Assembly (NCBI GenBank): GCA_005878095.1
Contig: VBNH01000079.1
Coordinates: forward strand, 1 to 35,722
Reading direction: 5' to 3'
Source: Gammaproteobacteria bacterium
Lineage (GTDB): Bacteria > Pseudomonadota > Gammaproteobacteria > Steroidobacterales > Steroidobacteraceae
Length of the DNA: 35,722 nucleotides
Shown here piece after piece: positions 7,023 to 16,048 of the stretch (position 1 is its first letter; the number at the start of each line of letters is the position of its first letter). Below the pieces are notes generated by a model. It was not told the DNA's origin. It saw only the letters and a list, made by a program, of their open reading frames with translations, and did not search any database. The position numbers and the translations under genes were made by a program.

Positions 7023-10000
7023 ATGTGGATCGTCAGGCTGGCGCTCAGGCGCCCGTATACCTTCCTCGTTCTCGCCATCCTGATCTCGCTGCTCGGCGGG
7101 TTCGCGATCTCGCGCACGCCGACCGACATCTTTCCGAACATCAAGATCCCCGTCGTCGCGACCATCTGGCGCTACACCGGTCTTTCGCCCGAGGAGATGG
7201 CGACGCGCCTGGTGCTGCAGAGCGAGCGCACCGCGCAGACCATCGTCAACGATGTCGAGCACACCGAGTCCCAGAACCTCAGCGGCACCTCGGTGGTGAA
7301 GTATTTCTTCCAGCCGAACGTCAACGAAGAGCTGTCGTTCGCGCAGATCACCGGCGTGTCGCAGACCCAGTTGCGCTTCGCACCGCCGGGCACCACCCCA
7401 CCCTTCATCCTCGCCTATAACGCCTCCTCGGTGCCGATCCTGCAGCTGGCGTTGTCGAGTGGCCAGCTCTCCGAGGCGCAGCTCTTCGACCTCGGCAACA
7501 GCATCATCCGCACCGGACTTTCCACCGTGGCCGGCGCCTCCATGCCCTGGCCGTACGGCGGCCTGCAGCGCCAGGTGCAGGTCGACCTGGATCCGGACGC
7601 GCTGCGGGCCCAGGGTCTCTCGGGCAACGACGTCGCCGCCGCCTTCAACGCCCAGAACTCGATCCTGCCCGCCGGCACGCAAAAGATCGGCGATCGCGAG
7701 TACTTCGTCACCGTCAACGCCAACCCGAAGACGGTCGCCGAGCTCAACGACCTGCCGATCACCACCCGCAGCGGCAGCGTGATCTACGTGCGCGACGTGG
7801 CGCACGTGCGCGACGGCTACCCGCCGCAAACCAACATCGTGCGGCGCGACGGTCGCCGCGGCGTGCTGATGAGCGTGCTCAAGACCGGCAGCGCCTCGAC
7901 CCTCGACATCATCCGCGCCATCAAGCAGCGCCTGCCGCGCATCCGTGCCCAGCTGCCGCAAGGCTTCAACATCGACCCGGTGGGCGATCAGTCGCTGTTC
8001 GTGCGTGCCGCCATCTCCGGGGTGGTGCGTGAGGCGGTGATCGCCGCCGCGCTCACCGCGCTCATGATCCTGCTGTTCCTCGGCAGCTGGCGCAGCACCT
8101 TCATCATTGCCGTGTCGATCCCGTTGTCGATCCTCGCCTCCATCGTCTGCCTGTCGGCCCTCGGCGAGACCATCAACATCATGACCCTGGGCGGGCTCGC
8201 GCTTGCGGTCGGCATCCTGGTGGATGACGCCACGGTCACCATCGAGAACATCAACTGGCACCTCGAGCGCGGCGAAGAGGTCGAGGCGGCGATCCTGAAC
8301 GGCGCCCACGAAATCGCCGTCCCGGCCTTCGTTTCCACGCTCGCCATCTGCATCGTGTTCGTGCCGATGTTCATGCTCGCCGGCATCGCCCGCTTCCTGT
8401 TCGTGCCGCTGGCCGAGGCGGTGGTGTTCGCCATGCTCGCCTCCTACCTGCTGTCGCGCACGCTGGTGCCGACGCTCGCCAAGTACTGGCTGCAGCGGCA
8501 CGATGCACATGCGGCCGACCAGACACGCGGCCTGCTGGGGCACCTGCAGCGCCTGCAGGCGCGTTTCGAGCAGTGGTTCGCGCGGGTGCGCGAGCGCTAT
8601 CACGCCCTGCTGGAGCGGGCGCTCGCCGCCGGTACGCGCTTCGCCTTGCCGTTCCTCGCGGCCATGGCGGCCACCGCCCTGCTCGCGTTCCCGTTCGGCC
8701 GCTATCTGCCGGGCCTCGGCCAGGACTTCTTCCCGAGTGTGGATGCCGGCCAGATCAAGCTGCACCTGCGCGCGCCTACCGGCATCCGCATCGACGAGAC
8801 CGCGGCGCTGTGCGATCGCGTCGAGGCGACCATCCGCGAGACTGTCCCGGCGCGCGAGATCAGCACCATCGTCGACAACATCGGCGTGCCCTACAGCGGC
8901 ATCAACCTGTCGTACTCGACCTCGGCGCCCGTCGGTCCCGGCGATGCGGATATTTTCGTGAACCTCACCCCCGATCATCGCCCCACCGCGCAGTACGTAC
9001 ACGCGCTGCGCGCGAAGCTCACCGCGCTCTATCCCGCGACCCGGTTCGCCTTCCTGCCGGCGGACATCGTCAGCCAGATCCTGAACTTCGGGCTTCCCGC
9101 GCCACTCGATGTGCAGGTGGCGGGGCTCAACGTCGACGCCAACCGCCACTACGCCAACGCCCTGCTGGCGCGCATGCACGGCATTCCCGGGGTGGTGGAC
9201 CTGCGCATCCAGCAGGACTTCGACTACCCGACGCTCAATGTCAACGTCGATCGCAGCAAGGCCGCATTACTGGGCCTGTCGGAGACCGACGTCGCTTCCG
9301 ATCTGCTGATATCTCTCTCCGGCAGCTCCCAGACGACGCTGTCCTTCTGGATCGATCCCAAGAGCGGCAGCCAGTACAACGTGGTCGCGCAGACGCCGCA
9401 GTTCCGCCTCGCTTCGCTCTCGGACCTCGCGACCACTCCGGTCACCGGCGGCAACGGCGGCAACGGCGGCGGCGGCGGCGGCGGCTCGCAGATGCTGGCC
9501 AATCTCGCGAGCTTCTCGCGCGGGGTGTCCCCGGCGGTCGTGAGCCACTACGACGCGACCCCGGTCATCGACATCTACGGGGCGATCGAGGGGACCGACC
9601 TCGGATTCATCGCCGCGCAGATCAACCGGCTGGTCGCTGACACGCAGCACTCCCTGCCGCGCGGCTCGCAGGTCACGGTGCGCGGGCAGGTCAAGACCAT
9701 GACCGATTCCTTCACCGGGCTGCTGGCCGGGCTTGCCGGTGCGGTGGTGCTGGTTTACCTGCTGATCGTGGTCAACTTCCAGTCGTGGCGCGACCCCTTC
9801 ATCATCATCACCGCCCTGCCCGCCGCGCTCGCCGGCATCGTGTGGCTGCTGTTCCTCACGCACACGCCGGTGAGCGTACCCGCGCTCACCGGCGCGATCA
9901 TGTGCATGGGGGTGGCCACCGCCAACAGCGTGCTGGTCGTCAGCTTTGCCCGGGAACGGATGAACGCCGGTGACGACGCGGCGCACGCCGCGCTCCAGGC

Positions 10001-10208
10001 CGGCGTCACGCGTTTTCGCCCGGTACTGATGACGGCGCTCGCCATGATCATCGGCATGGTGCCCATGGCCCTGGGCCTCGGTGAGGGCGGAGAGCAGAAT
10101 GCACCGCTCGGCCGCGCGGTGATCGGTGGCCTGGTCTTCGCAACCGTGGCGACGCTGTTTTTCGTACCCACGGTGTTTTCCCTCGTCCATGGACGCCGGA
10201 GCCGCTGA
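7023..10208 (+). CDS. RND efflux permease (HAE-type) inner-membrane pump
   Basis: A 1,061-residue proton-driven RND transporter with helix 1 at the N-terminus (MWIVRLALRRPYTFLVLAIL), two large periplasmic loops and two blocks of membrane helices. PTDIFPNIKIPVV and YTGLSPEEM after helix 1 are family hallmarks. GILVDDATVTIENIN in helix 4 holds the paired Asp of the proton relay. The length is normal. The Met at 7023 is preferred because it gives the canonical start; an upstream in-frame ATG at 6927 would add 32 residues unlike the family. A run of Gly codons interrupts the second periplasmic loop. The fusion-protein gene overlaps its stop as TGATG. The permease-first order is common in this subgroup. 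The substrate is unknown. Confidence 0.92.
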   Translation: MWIVRLALRRPYTFLVLAILISLLGGFAISRTPTDIFPNIKIPVVATIWRYTGLSPEEMATRLVLQSERTAQTIVNDVEHTESQNLSGTSVVKYFFQPNVNEELSFAQITGVSQTQLRFAPPGTTPPFILAYNASSVPILQLALSSGQLSEAQLFDLGNSIIRTGLSTVAGASMPWPYGGLQRQVQVDLDPDALRAQGLSGNDVAAAFNAQNSILPAGTQKIGDREYFVTVNANPKTVAELNDLPITTRSGSVIYVRDVAHVRDGYPPQTNIVRRDGRRGVLMSVLKTGSASTLDIIRAIKQRLPRIRAQLPQGFNIDPVGDQSLFVRAAISGVVREAVIAAALTALMILLFLGSWRSTFIIAVSIPLSILASIVCLSALGETINIMTLGGLALAVGILVDDATVTIENINWHLERGEEVEAAILNGAHEIAVPAFVSTLAICIVFVPMFMLAGIARFLFVPLAEAVVFAMLASYLLSRTLVPTLAKYWLQRHDAHAADQTRGLLGHLQRLQARFEQWFARVRERYHALLERALAAGTRFALPFLAAMAATALLAFPFGRYLPGLGQDFFPSVDAGQIKLHLRAPTGIRIDETAALCDRVEATIRETVPAREISTIVDNIGVPYSGINLSYSTSAPVGPGDADIFVNLTPDHRPTAQYVHALRAKLTALYPATRFAFLPADIVSQILNFGLPAPLDVQVAGLNVDANRHYANALLARMHGIPGVVDLRIQQDFDYPTLNVNVDRSKAALLGLSETDVASDLLISLSGSSQTTLSFWIDPKSGSQYNVVAQTPQFRLASLSDLATTPVTGGNGGNGGGGGGGSQMLANLASFSRGVSPAVVSHYDATPVIDIYGAIEGTDLGFIAAQINRLVADTQHSLPRGSQVTVRGQVKTMTDSFTGLLAGLAGAVVLVYLLIVVNFQSWRDPFIIITALPAALAGIVWLLFLTHTPVSVPALTGAIMCMGVATANSVLVVSFARERMNAGDDAAHAALQAGVTRFRPVLMTALAMIIGMVPMALGLGEGGEQNAPLGRAVIGGLVFATVATLFFVPTVFSLVHGRRSR
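9447..9485 (+). repeat. GGC codon run in the RND permease
   Basis: Thirteen codons, eleven GGC and two AAC, encode residues 809-821 (GGNGGNGGGGGGG) in the second periplasmic loop of the pump. The reading frame stays intact. Trinucleotide runs of this sort can expand or contract by slippage without breaking the frame. Confidence 0.9.
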
Positions 10209-11407
10209 TGTCCGACCCGTCGTTGTCCACGCACTCCCCGCCCGCCGGCGCCCGCGCGCCGGACCCGCGCCCGATGCGCTACGCGCTGATCGCGCTCGGC
10301 CTCGCCCTGATCCTCGCCGTGTGGGGCATCGCCAGCCGCCTGATCGCCCGCGCGGCGCTCGAGGGCGAGGCGGCGAGCGCTGCGATAGCCACGGTGACGA
10401 CCGTCAGGCCAAGCCAGGGACCGGCATCCGACACGCTGGTGCTGCCGGGAACCGTGCAGGCCTTCTATGAAGCGCCGATCTACGCGCGCACCAGCGGGTA
10501 TCTGAAGGCCTGGTACACCGACATCGGCACGACGGTGAAGAAGGGCCAGCTGCTCGCCGAGATCGACGCCCCGGAAGTGGACCAACAGCTGCGCCAGGCA
10601 CAGGCGGATCTGGCGACCGCGCAGGCCAACTACGAGCTGGCGCGCACGACCAACGAGCGCTGGCAGGGTCTGCTCGCGACCGAGTCGGTGTCGCAGCAGG
10701 ATGCCGATCAGCGCGCCGGGGATGCGGCCGCCAAGGCCGCAGCGCGGCAATCGGCAGCCGCCAACCTGGCACGCCTGCGGGACCTGGAGTCCTTCAAGCG
10801 GGTGGTGGCGCCGTTCGACGGCGTCGTCACCCAGCGCACCACCGACGTCGGCGCGCTCATCAACGCCGGGCAAAACCCGGGCAGCGCCTTGTTCCGCGTG
10901 GCCGACACGCACCGGCTGCGCATCTACGTGTCTGTGCCGCAGGCTTATGCAGCAGCCATTCAGCCGGGCCTGACGGCGGGTCTGGTATTCGCGGATCGCC
11001 CCGCCCAGCGCTACGCGGCCGCCGTCGCTTCCACCGCGCGCGCACTGGATTCCACTTCCCGTACACTGCAGGTCGAGCTGCAGATCGACAATGCCAAGGG
11101 CGAGCTGCTGCCGGGGTCCTATGCGCAGGTGCACTTCACCCTGTCCGCCGGCGCGAACACCCTGCGGGTGCCGGTGAATACGGTGTTGTTTCGCGCGCAG
11201 GGCCTGCAGGTCGCAACCCTCGACCCCGAGCATCGCGTGCACCTGAAATCCATCACGCAGGGGCGGGACTTCGGCACCGAGATCGAGGTGCTGACCGGGC
11301 TCGACGCGGCTGACACCCTGGTGGCCAATCCCCCCGATTCCATCAGCGAGGGAGCCGCGGTGCGCGTCGCGCAGCCGCCGCCGCATGGCGCGGCGGGGCC
11401 TTCCTGA
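10208..11407 (+). CDS. RND efflux membrane fusion protein (periplasmic adaptor)
   Basis: A 399-residue HlyD/AcrA-type adaptor. One N-terminal hydrophobic helix (about 24-44) anchors it in the inner membrane. The lipoyl-like half (GTVQAFYEAPIYARTSGYL, then KKGQLLAEIDAPE) is followed by an alpha-hairpin rich in Ala and Gln (about 117-190), the second lipoyl half (VVAPFDGVVTQRTTDVGAL) and a beta-barrel domain. The ATG overlaps the permease stop by 1 nt, so the two are translationally coupled. It should bridge the pump to an outer-membrane channel. The channel gene that follows is broken, so the adaptor would need a TolC-like protein from elsewhere in the genome. Confidence 0.92.
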   Translation: MSDPSLSTHSPPAGARAPDPRPMRYALIALGLALILAVWGIASRLIARAALEGEAASAAIATVTTVRPSQGPASDTLVLPGTVQAFYEAPIYARTSGYLKAWYTDIGTTVKKGQLLAEIDAPEVDQQLRQAQADLATAQANYELARTTNERWQGLLATESVSQQDADQRAGDAAAKAAARQSAAANLARLRDLESFKRVVAPFDGVVTQRTTDVGALINAGQNPGSALFRVADTHRLRIYVSVPQAYAAAIQPGLTAGLVFADRPAQRYAAAVASTARALDSTSRTLQVELQIDNAKGELLPGSYAQVHFTLSAGANTLRVPVNTVLFRAQGLQVATLDPEHRVHLKSITQGRDFGTEIEVLTGLDAADTLVANPPDSISEGAAVRVAQPPPHGAAGPS

Positions 11408-11782
11408 TGCGACGCGCGGCATTGCTGGCCATGGCGGTACTGGGTGCGCTGAGCGGCTGGTCCCTCGGCCCGCAGGCAGTGATGACGCTCTTCGACGCCG
11501 GAGCGCATGCGGCCCAGTCCGCCGCCGCGCACGCGGCCTACGACAAGCAGGTGGCCGATTACCGCGGCACGGTGCTCGTGGCCTTTCAGGAGGTGGAGGA
11601 CGGTCTTGCGGCCTTGCGCCAGTTGCAGCGCAAAAGCGTGAGTCAGGCGGCCGCCGTCACCGCCACGCAGGGCGGGCGCGCTCGACCAGGCGAACCTGCG
11701 CTACAAGGGCGGGATCGTGAGCTACCGTGCTCCTCATCAAGGCCTTGGCCGGGGCCTGGGCGGGGACTGGCAGCGGCGCTGA
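11407..11782 (+). pseudogene. Outer-membrane efflux factor (NodT/OprM type), internally deleted and frameshifted
   Basis: The ATG overlaps the adaptor gene's stop. The first residues (MRRAALLAMAVLGALSG) look like a lipoprotein signal peptide, but the Cys expected next is missing. The sequence jumps straight to WSLGPQAVMTLFDAG and FQEVEDGLAALRQLQ, which belong to the C-terminal half of NodT-family channels. About 300 residues of a protein normally 450-500 long are absent. Near 11670 the frame changes: ALDQANLRYKGGIVSY, a conserved motif, is read in the +1 frame and runs to a stop at 11780-11782. The product cannot form an outer-membrane channel. The fragment clearly belongs to this efflux operon by position and homology. 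Confidence 0.85.
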
Positions 11783-11790
11783 GCGCGCCG

Positions 11791-11815
11791 GTGGGGGGCT
11801 CCTCGAGCCCCCCAC
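11791..11815 (+). terminator. GC-rich hairpin after the efflux operon
   Basis: GTGGGGGGCTC at 11791-11801 pairs perfectly with 11805-11815 across a 3-nt loop, 8 bp after the end of the outer-membrane factor remnant. It also faces the end of the minus-strand gene at 11915, so it may serve both directions. No T-tract follows. Confidence 0.6.
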
Positions 11816-11914
11816 ACCGGTCCGCCGATGGCCGCGATCAGCGCCGGATCAAGCCCCGTGGAGCCACCTGGCGTTCACCAGGCGGCGGCGACTGCGGCGC
11901 GGGGCGGGCTTGAA

Positions 11915-12391
11915 TCAGCCCTGGGGCGAGCGCGTGTCGCTGCGCGCCTGGTCCTCGGCCTTACGGACCTCGGCCCTGACGTTGGCGTCGGGTTTCAGCT
12001 GGTGAATTGCAGCACCGAGCTTCGTTCCGCCGGTCACGCGCGACTTCAGGTCCGCGAAGGGAATGCTGAGATTCTGCGAGGCGTGCAGGGTCGCCGCACA
12101 TTCCTCGACGCTCCTGAATCCCGCGCAGGCTTCTTGCGTCGACATGCCCGAGGGCACGATGGCCGCCAGCCGCGTGCTCTCCAAGGTCGATACGCTCGAC
12201 TGTGCCATGGCCGAAGGGTCGGTCTGCGGGGCAGTCGCGTACGGGCTCGTCGGGTCGGTCGACGGCATCGCAGGCTGCTCCGCGGGGGATCGCTGGGCGG
12301 CGCCGGTCTGATCCTCGGGTCCGCCGGCGTAAACAAGCCCTGGCAGCCCCAGCGCGGCGGTCACCGCAATCAAAGTCAAAAAGCGCTGCAT
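11915..12391 (-). CDS. Small secreted protein of unknown function
   Basis: A 158-residue protein with a clear Sec signal peptide (MQRFLTLIAVTAALGLPGLVYA, cleavage near residue 22). Next comes a Gly/Pro/Ser/Thr-rich stretch (about 23-70), then a compact C-terminal part. That part contains IVPSGMSTQEACAGFRSVEE, ASQNLSIPFADLKSRVTGG and KLGAAIHQLKP, and ends in a charged helix. I recall similar Q-N-L-x-I-P-F-x-D-L-K proteins in other proteobacteria, always hypothetical. Two Cys (in EACAG and EECAA) could form a disulphide. The start is fixed by GGAGGTGTGAC just before the ATG; a longer open frame upstream lacks protein-like composition. The location is periplasmic or extracellular; the role is unknown. 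Confidence 0.75.
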   Translation of the reverse strand: MQRFLTLIAVTAALGLPGLVYAGGPEDQTGAAQRSPAEQPAMPSTDPTSPYATAPQTDPSAMAQSSVSTLESTRLAAIVPSGMSTQEACAGFRSVEECAATLHASQNLSIPFADLKSRVTGGTKLGAAIHQLKPDANVRAEVRKAEDQARSDTRSPQG

Positions 12392-12486
12392 GTCACACCT
12401 CCATTGATACGAGACCTGTCCGTTCGAAGCGTCCGGCCCTGGGCAGATCCGCCGCCGTCGCGGGCGCTCTCCCCGGTTCGCCGTTA

Positions 12487-12536
12487 CGGTCTCACCGCCC
12501 GCCCCTGGCATCGGGTTTCGTCGGACGGGGAGACCG
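12487..12536 (-). other. Structured leader candidate upstream of the secreted protein
   Basis: Within the 268-bp gap before the small secreted protein, the two arms 12487-12497 and 12526-12536 pair at 10 of 11 positions (CGGTCTC against GAGACCG, one mismatch, then three more pairs). The 28-nt loop is itself G/C-rich and could fold further. It would lie about 95 nt before the start codon of the downstream gene. I do not recognise a known riboswitch class. Confidence 0.3.
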
Positions 12537-12659
12537 CGTCCGTAGTTAAGCCCCTTGAAACTCGGCAGGGCAATGTGTCTGCGATCTGCGTCGTGTATGT
12601 TGTCGGTGTCGCCGTGTCGGACTGGGCGCCGGCAAGTCCGTGATTTGTCGGTACGGCGC

Positions 12660-13879
12660 TCAGGCGCGCACGAAATCGATGTAGCCGCGCTCGACGTCGG
12701 TGTGGGTGAGCTCGACGCGCAGCGCATCACCGACGTCCAACCCTTCGAACCCCCTGACCAGCCGTCCTTCCGCAACCGGCTGGCGGATGCGCACCCACAC
12801 TCCCCTGTCGGAAGCGCCGGTCACCAGGGCATCGAACTGTCGGCCGACGCGCGATTCGAGCAGCATGGCGGCGGCGCATTTGCGCACCCGGCGCTCGACC
12901 TTCGCGGCATTGCCTTCCTGCTCGGTGCAGTGCGCCGCGAGGCTGCGCAGCTCCTCGTCCCCGTAGGGCGCGCAGCGCGCGGCAAGCGCGGCCTTCAGCA
13001 AGCGCTGGGTGATGACGTCCGGAAAACGGCGGTTGGGCGCGGTGGCGTGCGTGTAGTCATCCACGGCCAGTCCGAAGTGGCCTTCGGCGGCCTGTCCGGG
13101 GCGCTTGAGCACATACTCGCCGGCCCCCAGCAACTTTACGATCGACAGCGACAGGTCCGGAAATTGCGCCGGCGCCGCCTGCTGGCGCCTGACGAGAAAG
13201 GCGCTGAGCGAGCGTGCATCCGGCGCCGCCGGCAGAGCCTCGCCAAGCCCCCGGGCCAGCTCGACGATCCGCCCCCAGCGCTGCGGCTTGCGCAGCACGC
13301 GGCGCAGCGATGCGCAGCCGCGGCGCTCCAGGTACTGCGCCACCACGGTGTTGACGGCGATCATGAAGTATTCGATGAGCTCCTTGGCACGATTGTTCTC
13401 GTCGGGCCTGAGGTCCGCGAGCACTCCGCCGTCGTAGACCGCCCGCGCCTCGAGGGTGGCGAGTCCGAGCGCGCCCTGCTCGTGCCGCACGCGCTTCAGT
13501 AGCTGTGCCACGCGGTCCTGGATGCGCAGCTGCTGCTCCATGCCGCTGACCGCGGCGGCGCGCGCGGGCAATGGGCCCGCGCCGAGGAGCCACGCCGCCA
13601 CGCTGTCATAAGCCAGTTTGGCGCGATTGCGCACCAGCGCGCGATAGATGTCCGATGCCACGAGCGCGCCATCGGCGGCGATGGTCATTTCGATGACTTG
13701 TCGATCGAGCACCACAACAGGGTGCGCAGGTCACGGAGCTGCGGGCCGCTCTCCATCGCGGCTTGGCCGATGCTGCGCAACTGCTCCACCGCGGCGGCGG
13801 TGAAGTCAGGCTCGAGTCCCTGCTCGAGCATCGCGCGCCGCGCAATGCTCCTGAGCTCGTTGCTTCCGTCGGCGGGCAT
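12660..13879 (-). pseudogene. RNB-domain ribonuclease (RNase II/R family), catalytic core deleted and frameshifted
   Basis: The N-terminal part (start 13879) reads MPADGSNELRSIARRAM and then LRDLRTLLWCSID before hitting a stop at 13685-13687. The rest of the gene continues in another frame from about 13708 (VIEMTIAADG) through NRAKLAYDSVAAWL, NNRAKELIEYFMIA, LSIVKLLGAGEY and YTHATAPNRRFPDVITQRLL to the end at 12660. In intact relatives, WCSID is followed by a D-D-S-x-D-L-D cluster holding the metal-binding Asp residues of the RNB domain. That cluster and about 80 residues after it are missing, and the two halves are out of frame. No active nuclease can be made. The downstream 351-codon frame could still be translated, but without catalytic residues. 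Confidence 0.85.
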
Positions 13880-13962
13880 CGCGGGATGATACTCGCGATG
13901 CCCTGGCCATCGAGGGCCGAGGCGTCCTGCCTCCCGATCGCTCCCTGAGTCCGCCCTCTGCG

Positions 13963-15924
13963 TCAGAGCCTCGGCAGCATGCCCGTAAAGTACACGAGCA
14001 CGTCGGCCTTGAGCGAGCCGGCCTGCGGCACGCCGAAGACCTCGACGGGCGTGCCGGCCACGAGCCCGGCGGTGATCGCCGCAAGGCCACTGCTGGTGGT
14101 GATGTCGATCGGGCGAAGGGTGATCGCGCCGTTCGAGCGGTCGATCCGATACACGCGCGTGGCCGACTGGGCGGTGGTGCTCACATCGACCGTGGCCGGC
14201 ATCAGGATCGAGCCGCCGAGCACTGTCATGGCGAAGGAATTGCCGGCGAAGGCCCTGGTGACCACCCCGAGCGGCAGCGGCGTCGGGATCAGCACCACGT
14301 TCCTGAGCGACCAGCCGCCGGGGTTCGCCGGATCGGCCCAGGTCGCGTCGCTCACGCCCGACGCCGTCAGCGTGCCCACCGTGCCGCCGAAATCCACCCC
14401 GCCGTTGGTTGCGGCGACAAACTCAGGGATGGCGTTGGCGCCGCTGGTGACGAGCCTCGGGAAGGCGAAGTCCCACCACTTGAAGCCCATGATCGGGTTG
14501 CCGCTGGCATCAGTGCCGTTGGCGGTCGCGCCCGAGATGTAGTCGAGCGTCACGGTGTAGTCATCCGTGGCCCGGGCAAAGTGGTGGCTGTAGGTGAAGC
14601 CGGTGGCGTTGGCCCCCGAGATGCGCCCCGAATACGCGGCGGTCTCGATGTCGATGGTCTGCGCCACCAGCGGCGTGGCGAGTGGATCGACTACGCTCAC
14701 ATGCACCTTGAAGCCCTGCACCAGCTCGTGGTTGGCGAGGAACGCGGTGCCGGTGGCGATCGGCGTGGTATCGGCGATGGCATTCGCCGGCGTGCGGAAG
14801 AAGAACTCGGTGTTGGCGTCGACCGTCACCGGAACGCCCCTGCCGGATTCGTTCGTCACCGTGATGACATCGGTCGTGGTGTCGACGTGCAGCACATGTC
14901 CTTCCGGGCTCAACCACACGCTGTTGAATTCGCTGCTCGCCCACACGCGCACCGCCACCAGCGTGCCGTCCTCCTGGTAACGCGCGGCGATGCGCACGAA
15001 CTTGCCGGGCAGGCTCATGGCTTCGCCCGTGAAATCCTTCACGACCGTGCGGCTGCCGGTGTCGACGTCGTAGAGGATCGTGCCGTTGGTGGCGTCGGCG
15101 AAGATCTGCAGCGACAGCGCGCTCGTAATCGCGCTCTCCGGGTTCGTTACCGGCAGCACCGGGAAGTCCTTGGTGATGGTGAGCGACTTGCCGTCGGAAG
15201 CCACGCTCTTCACCGTGCCGTAGGTGTCTCGCAGCACCAGGCGCGCGATGTCGCGCACCGGATGCTGGCGCACCGGCCCATCGAAGTTCACCGCCCACAG
15301 CACCGCACCAGTGGCCGCAGGCGGTGCGTGGCCGACGATGAACGCCGGGTGGGCGAGATCGAATTCCAGGTCGAGCGCGTTGTTCTGACTCGTCGTGACG
15401 GTGAGTGGCGAGTCAAAGGTGACGTTCACCGGCACGGTGAAGTTGCCGCTGCTGCTCTGCCTGCCCTGGATCTGAATCGCATCGGACGGAATGCTGGTTC
15501 CGGCGGCAACCGGAAAGCCGCTTTCGGGATCTGCGCCGACCGTCAGCAGCAGGTCACCGGGATTGGCGCCGATGGTGAGCACCGCCCCGGTATAGGTGCC
15601 GATCGGCACGCTCACATTGCCGAGGATCTCGCCCAGCTGGTCGAGCTGCTCGAGATTCACGTACGGCGCAGGGGTCGGTGCCGACCACACCGTCACCGCG
15701 CTGCCGCCGCCCTGCGGGACCAGAGCGATGCTCAGCACTTTCACGCCGATAGTTGCCCAGTTGTCGGAGGACGCATCGCTGATCGCCAGCGGCATGGTCC
15801 CTGACATTGGTGTTGGCGACATGCTGGTCGGGGAGCCCGAGCCGCCTCCGCCACAGGCGCCAAGAACGGTGAGACCGATCAGGAGCGCGCCGTAGAGTGC
15901 GCTCCTCAATATATTGCGCCGCAT
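13963..15924 (-). CDS. DUF4382-domain lipoprotein
   Basis: A 653-residue exported lipoprotein. The signal peptide MRRNILRSALYGALLIGLTV ends in lipobox LGAC with Cys24 as the lipidation site, followed by a Gly/Ser/Pro linker. The domain at about 40-165 (PLAISDASSDNWATIGVKVL, then LEQLDQLGEILG) matches DUF4382, a beta-rich domain of unknown function in exported proteins. The remaining 480 or so residues are Thr/Val/Gly-rich beta structure without a recognised catalytic motif and may form repeated beta-sandwich or barrel units (for example TVKSVASDGKSLTI). The start at 15924 is chosen for the signal peptide and the AGGGGA ribosome site. It lies 124 bp after thiD. Asp lacks position 2 after Cys24 (it is Gly), which favours outer-membrane sorting. 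Confidence 0.8.
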   Translation of the reverse strand: MRRNILRSALYGALLIGLTVLGACGGGGSGSPTSMSPTPMSGTMPLAISDASSDNWATIGVKVLSIALVPQGGGSAVTVWSAPTPAPYVNLEQLDQLGEILGNVSVPIGTYTGAVLTIGANPGDLLLTVGADPESGFPVAAGTSIPSDAIQIQGRQSSSGNFTVPVNVTFDSPLTVTTSQNNALDLEFDLAHPAFIVGHAPPAATGAVLWAVNFDGPVRQHPVRDIARLVLRDTYGTVKSVASDGKSLTITKDFPVLPVTNPESAITSALSLQIFADATNGTILYDVDTGSRTVVKDFTGEAMSLPGKFVRIAARYQEDGTLVAVRVWASSEFNSVWLSPEGHVLHVDTTTDVITVTNESGRGVPVTVDANTEFFFRTPANAIADTTPIATGTAFLANHELVQGFKVHVSVVDPLATPLVAQTIDIETAAYSGRISGANATGFTYSHHFARATDDYTVTLDYISGATANGTDASGNPIMGFKWWDFAFPRLVTSGANAIPEFVAATNGGVDFGGTVGTLTASGVSDATWADPANPGGWSLRNVVLIPTPLPLGVVTRAFAGNSFAMTVLGGSILMPATVDVSTTAQSATRVYRIDRSNGAITLRPIDITTSSGLAAITAGLVAGTPVEVFGVPQAGSLKADVLVYFTGMLPRL

Positions 15925-15999
15925 AACCCAATCCCCTGTAGGTTCGAGACCGCCGTCTGCATCGGCTGCCGTGACCATAGCGAGTGAAGGCGGTATTGG

Positions 16000-16021
16000 T
16001 TGACGCGTCAAGTCGTACGAC
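16000..16021. promoter_or_regulatory. Two adjacent perfect palindromes
   Basis: TTGACGCGTCAA (12 bp, at 16000-16011) is followed at once by GTCGTACGAC (10 bp, 16012-16021). Both are perfect palindromes. They lie between thiD and the DUF4382 lipoprotein gene, about 75-100 bp before the latter's start, where an operator could sit. The protein that would bind is unknown. Confidence 0.35.
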
Positions 16022-16048
16022 GCCGGCCTGTCGCAACGCGACGACAGC

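Noticed and set aside
6096..9179. A 1,027-codon open frame on the minus strand opposite the response regulator and RND pump
   Set aside because: Its composition is rich in His, Gln, Arg and Asp, typical of GC-rich antisense shadows, and it covers two well-supported plus-strand genes.
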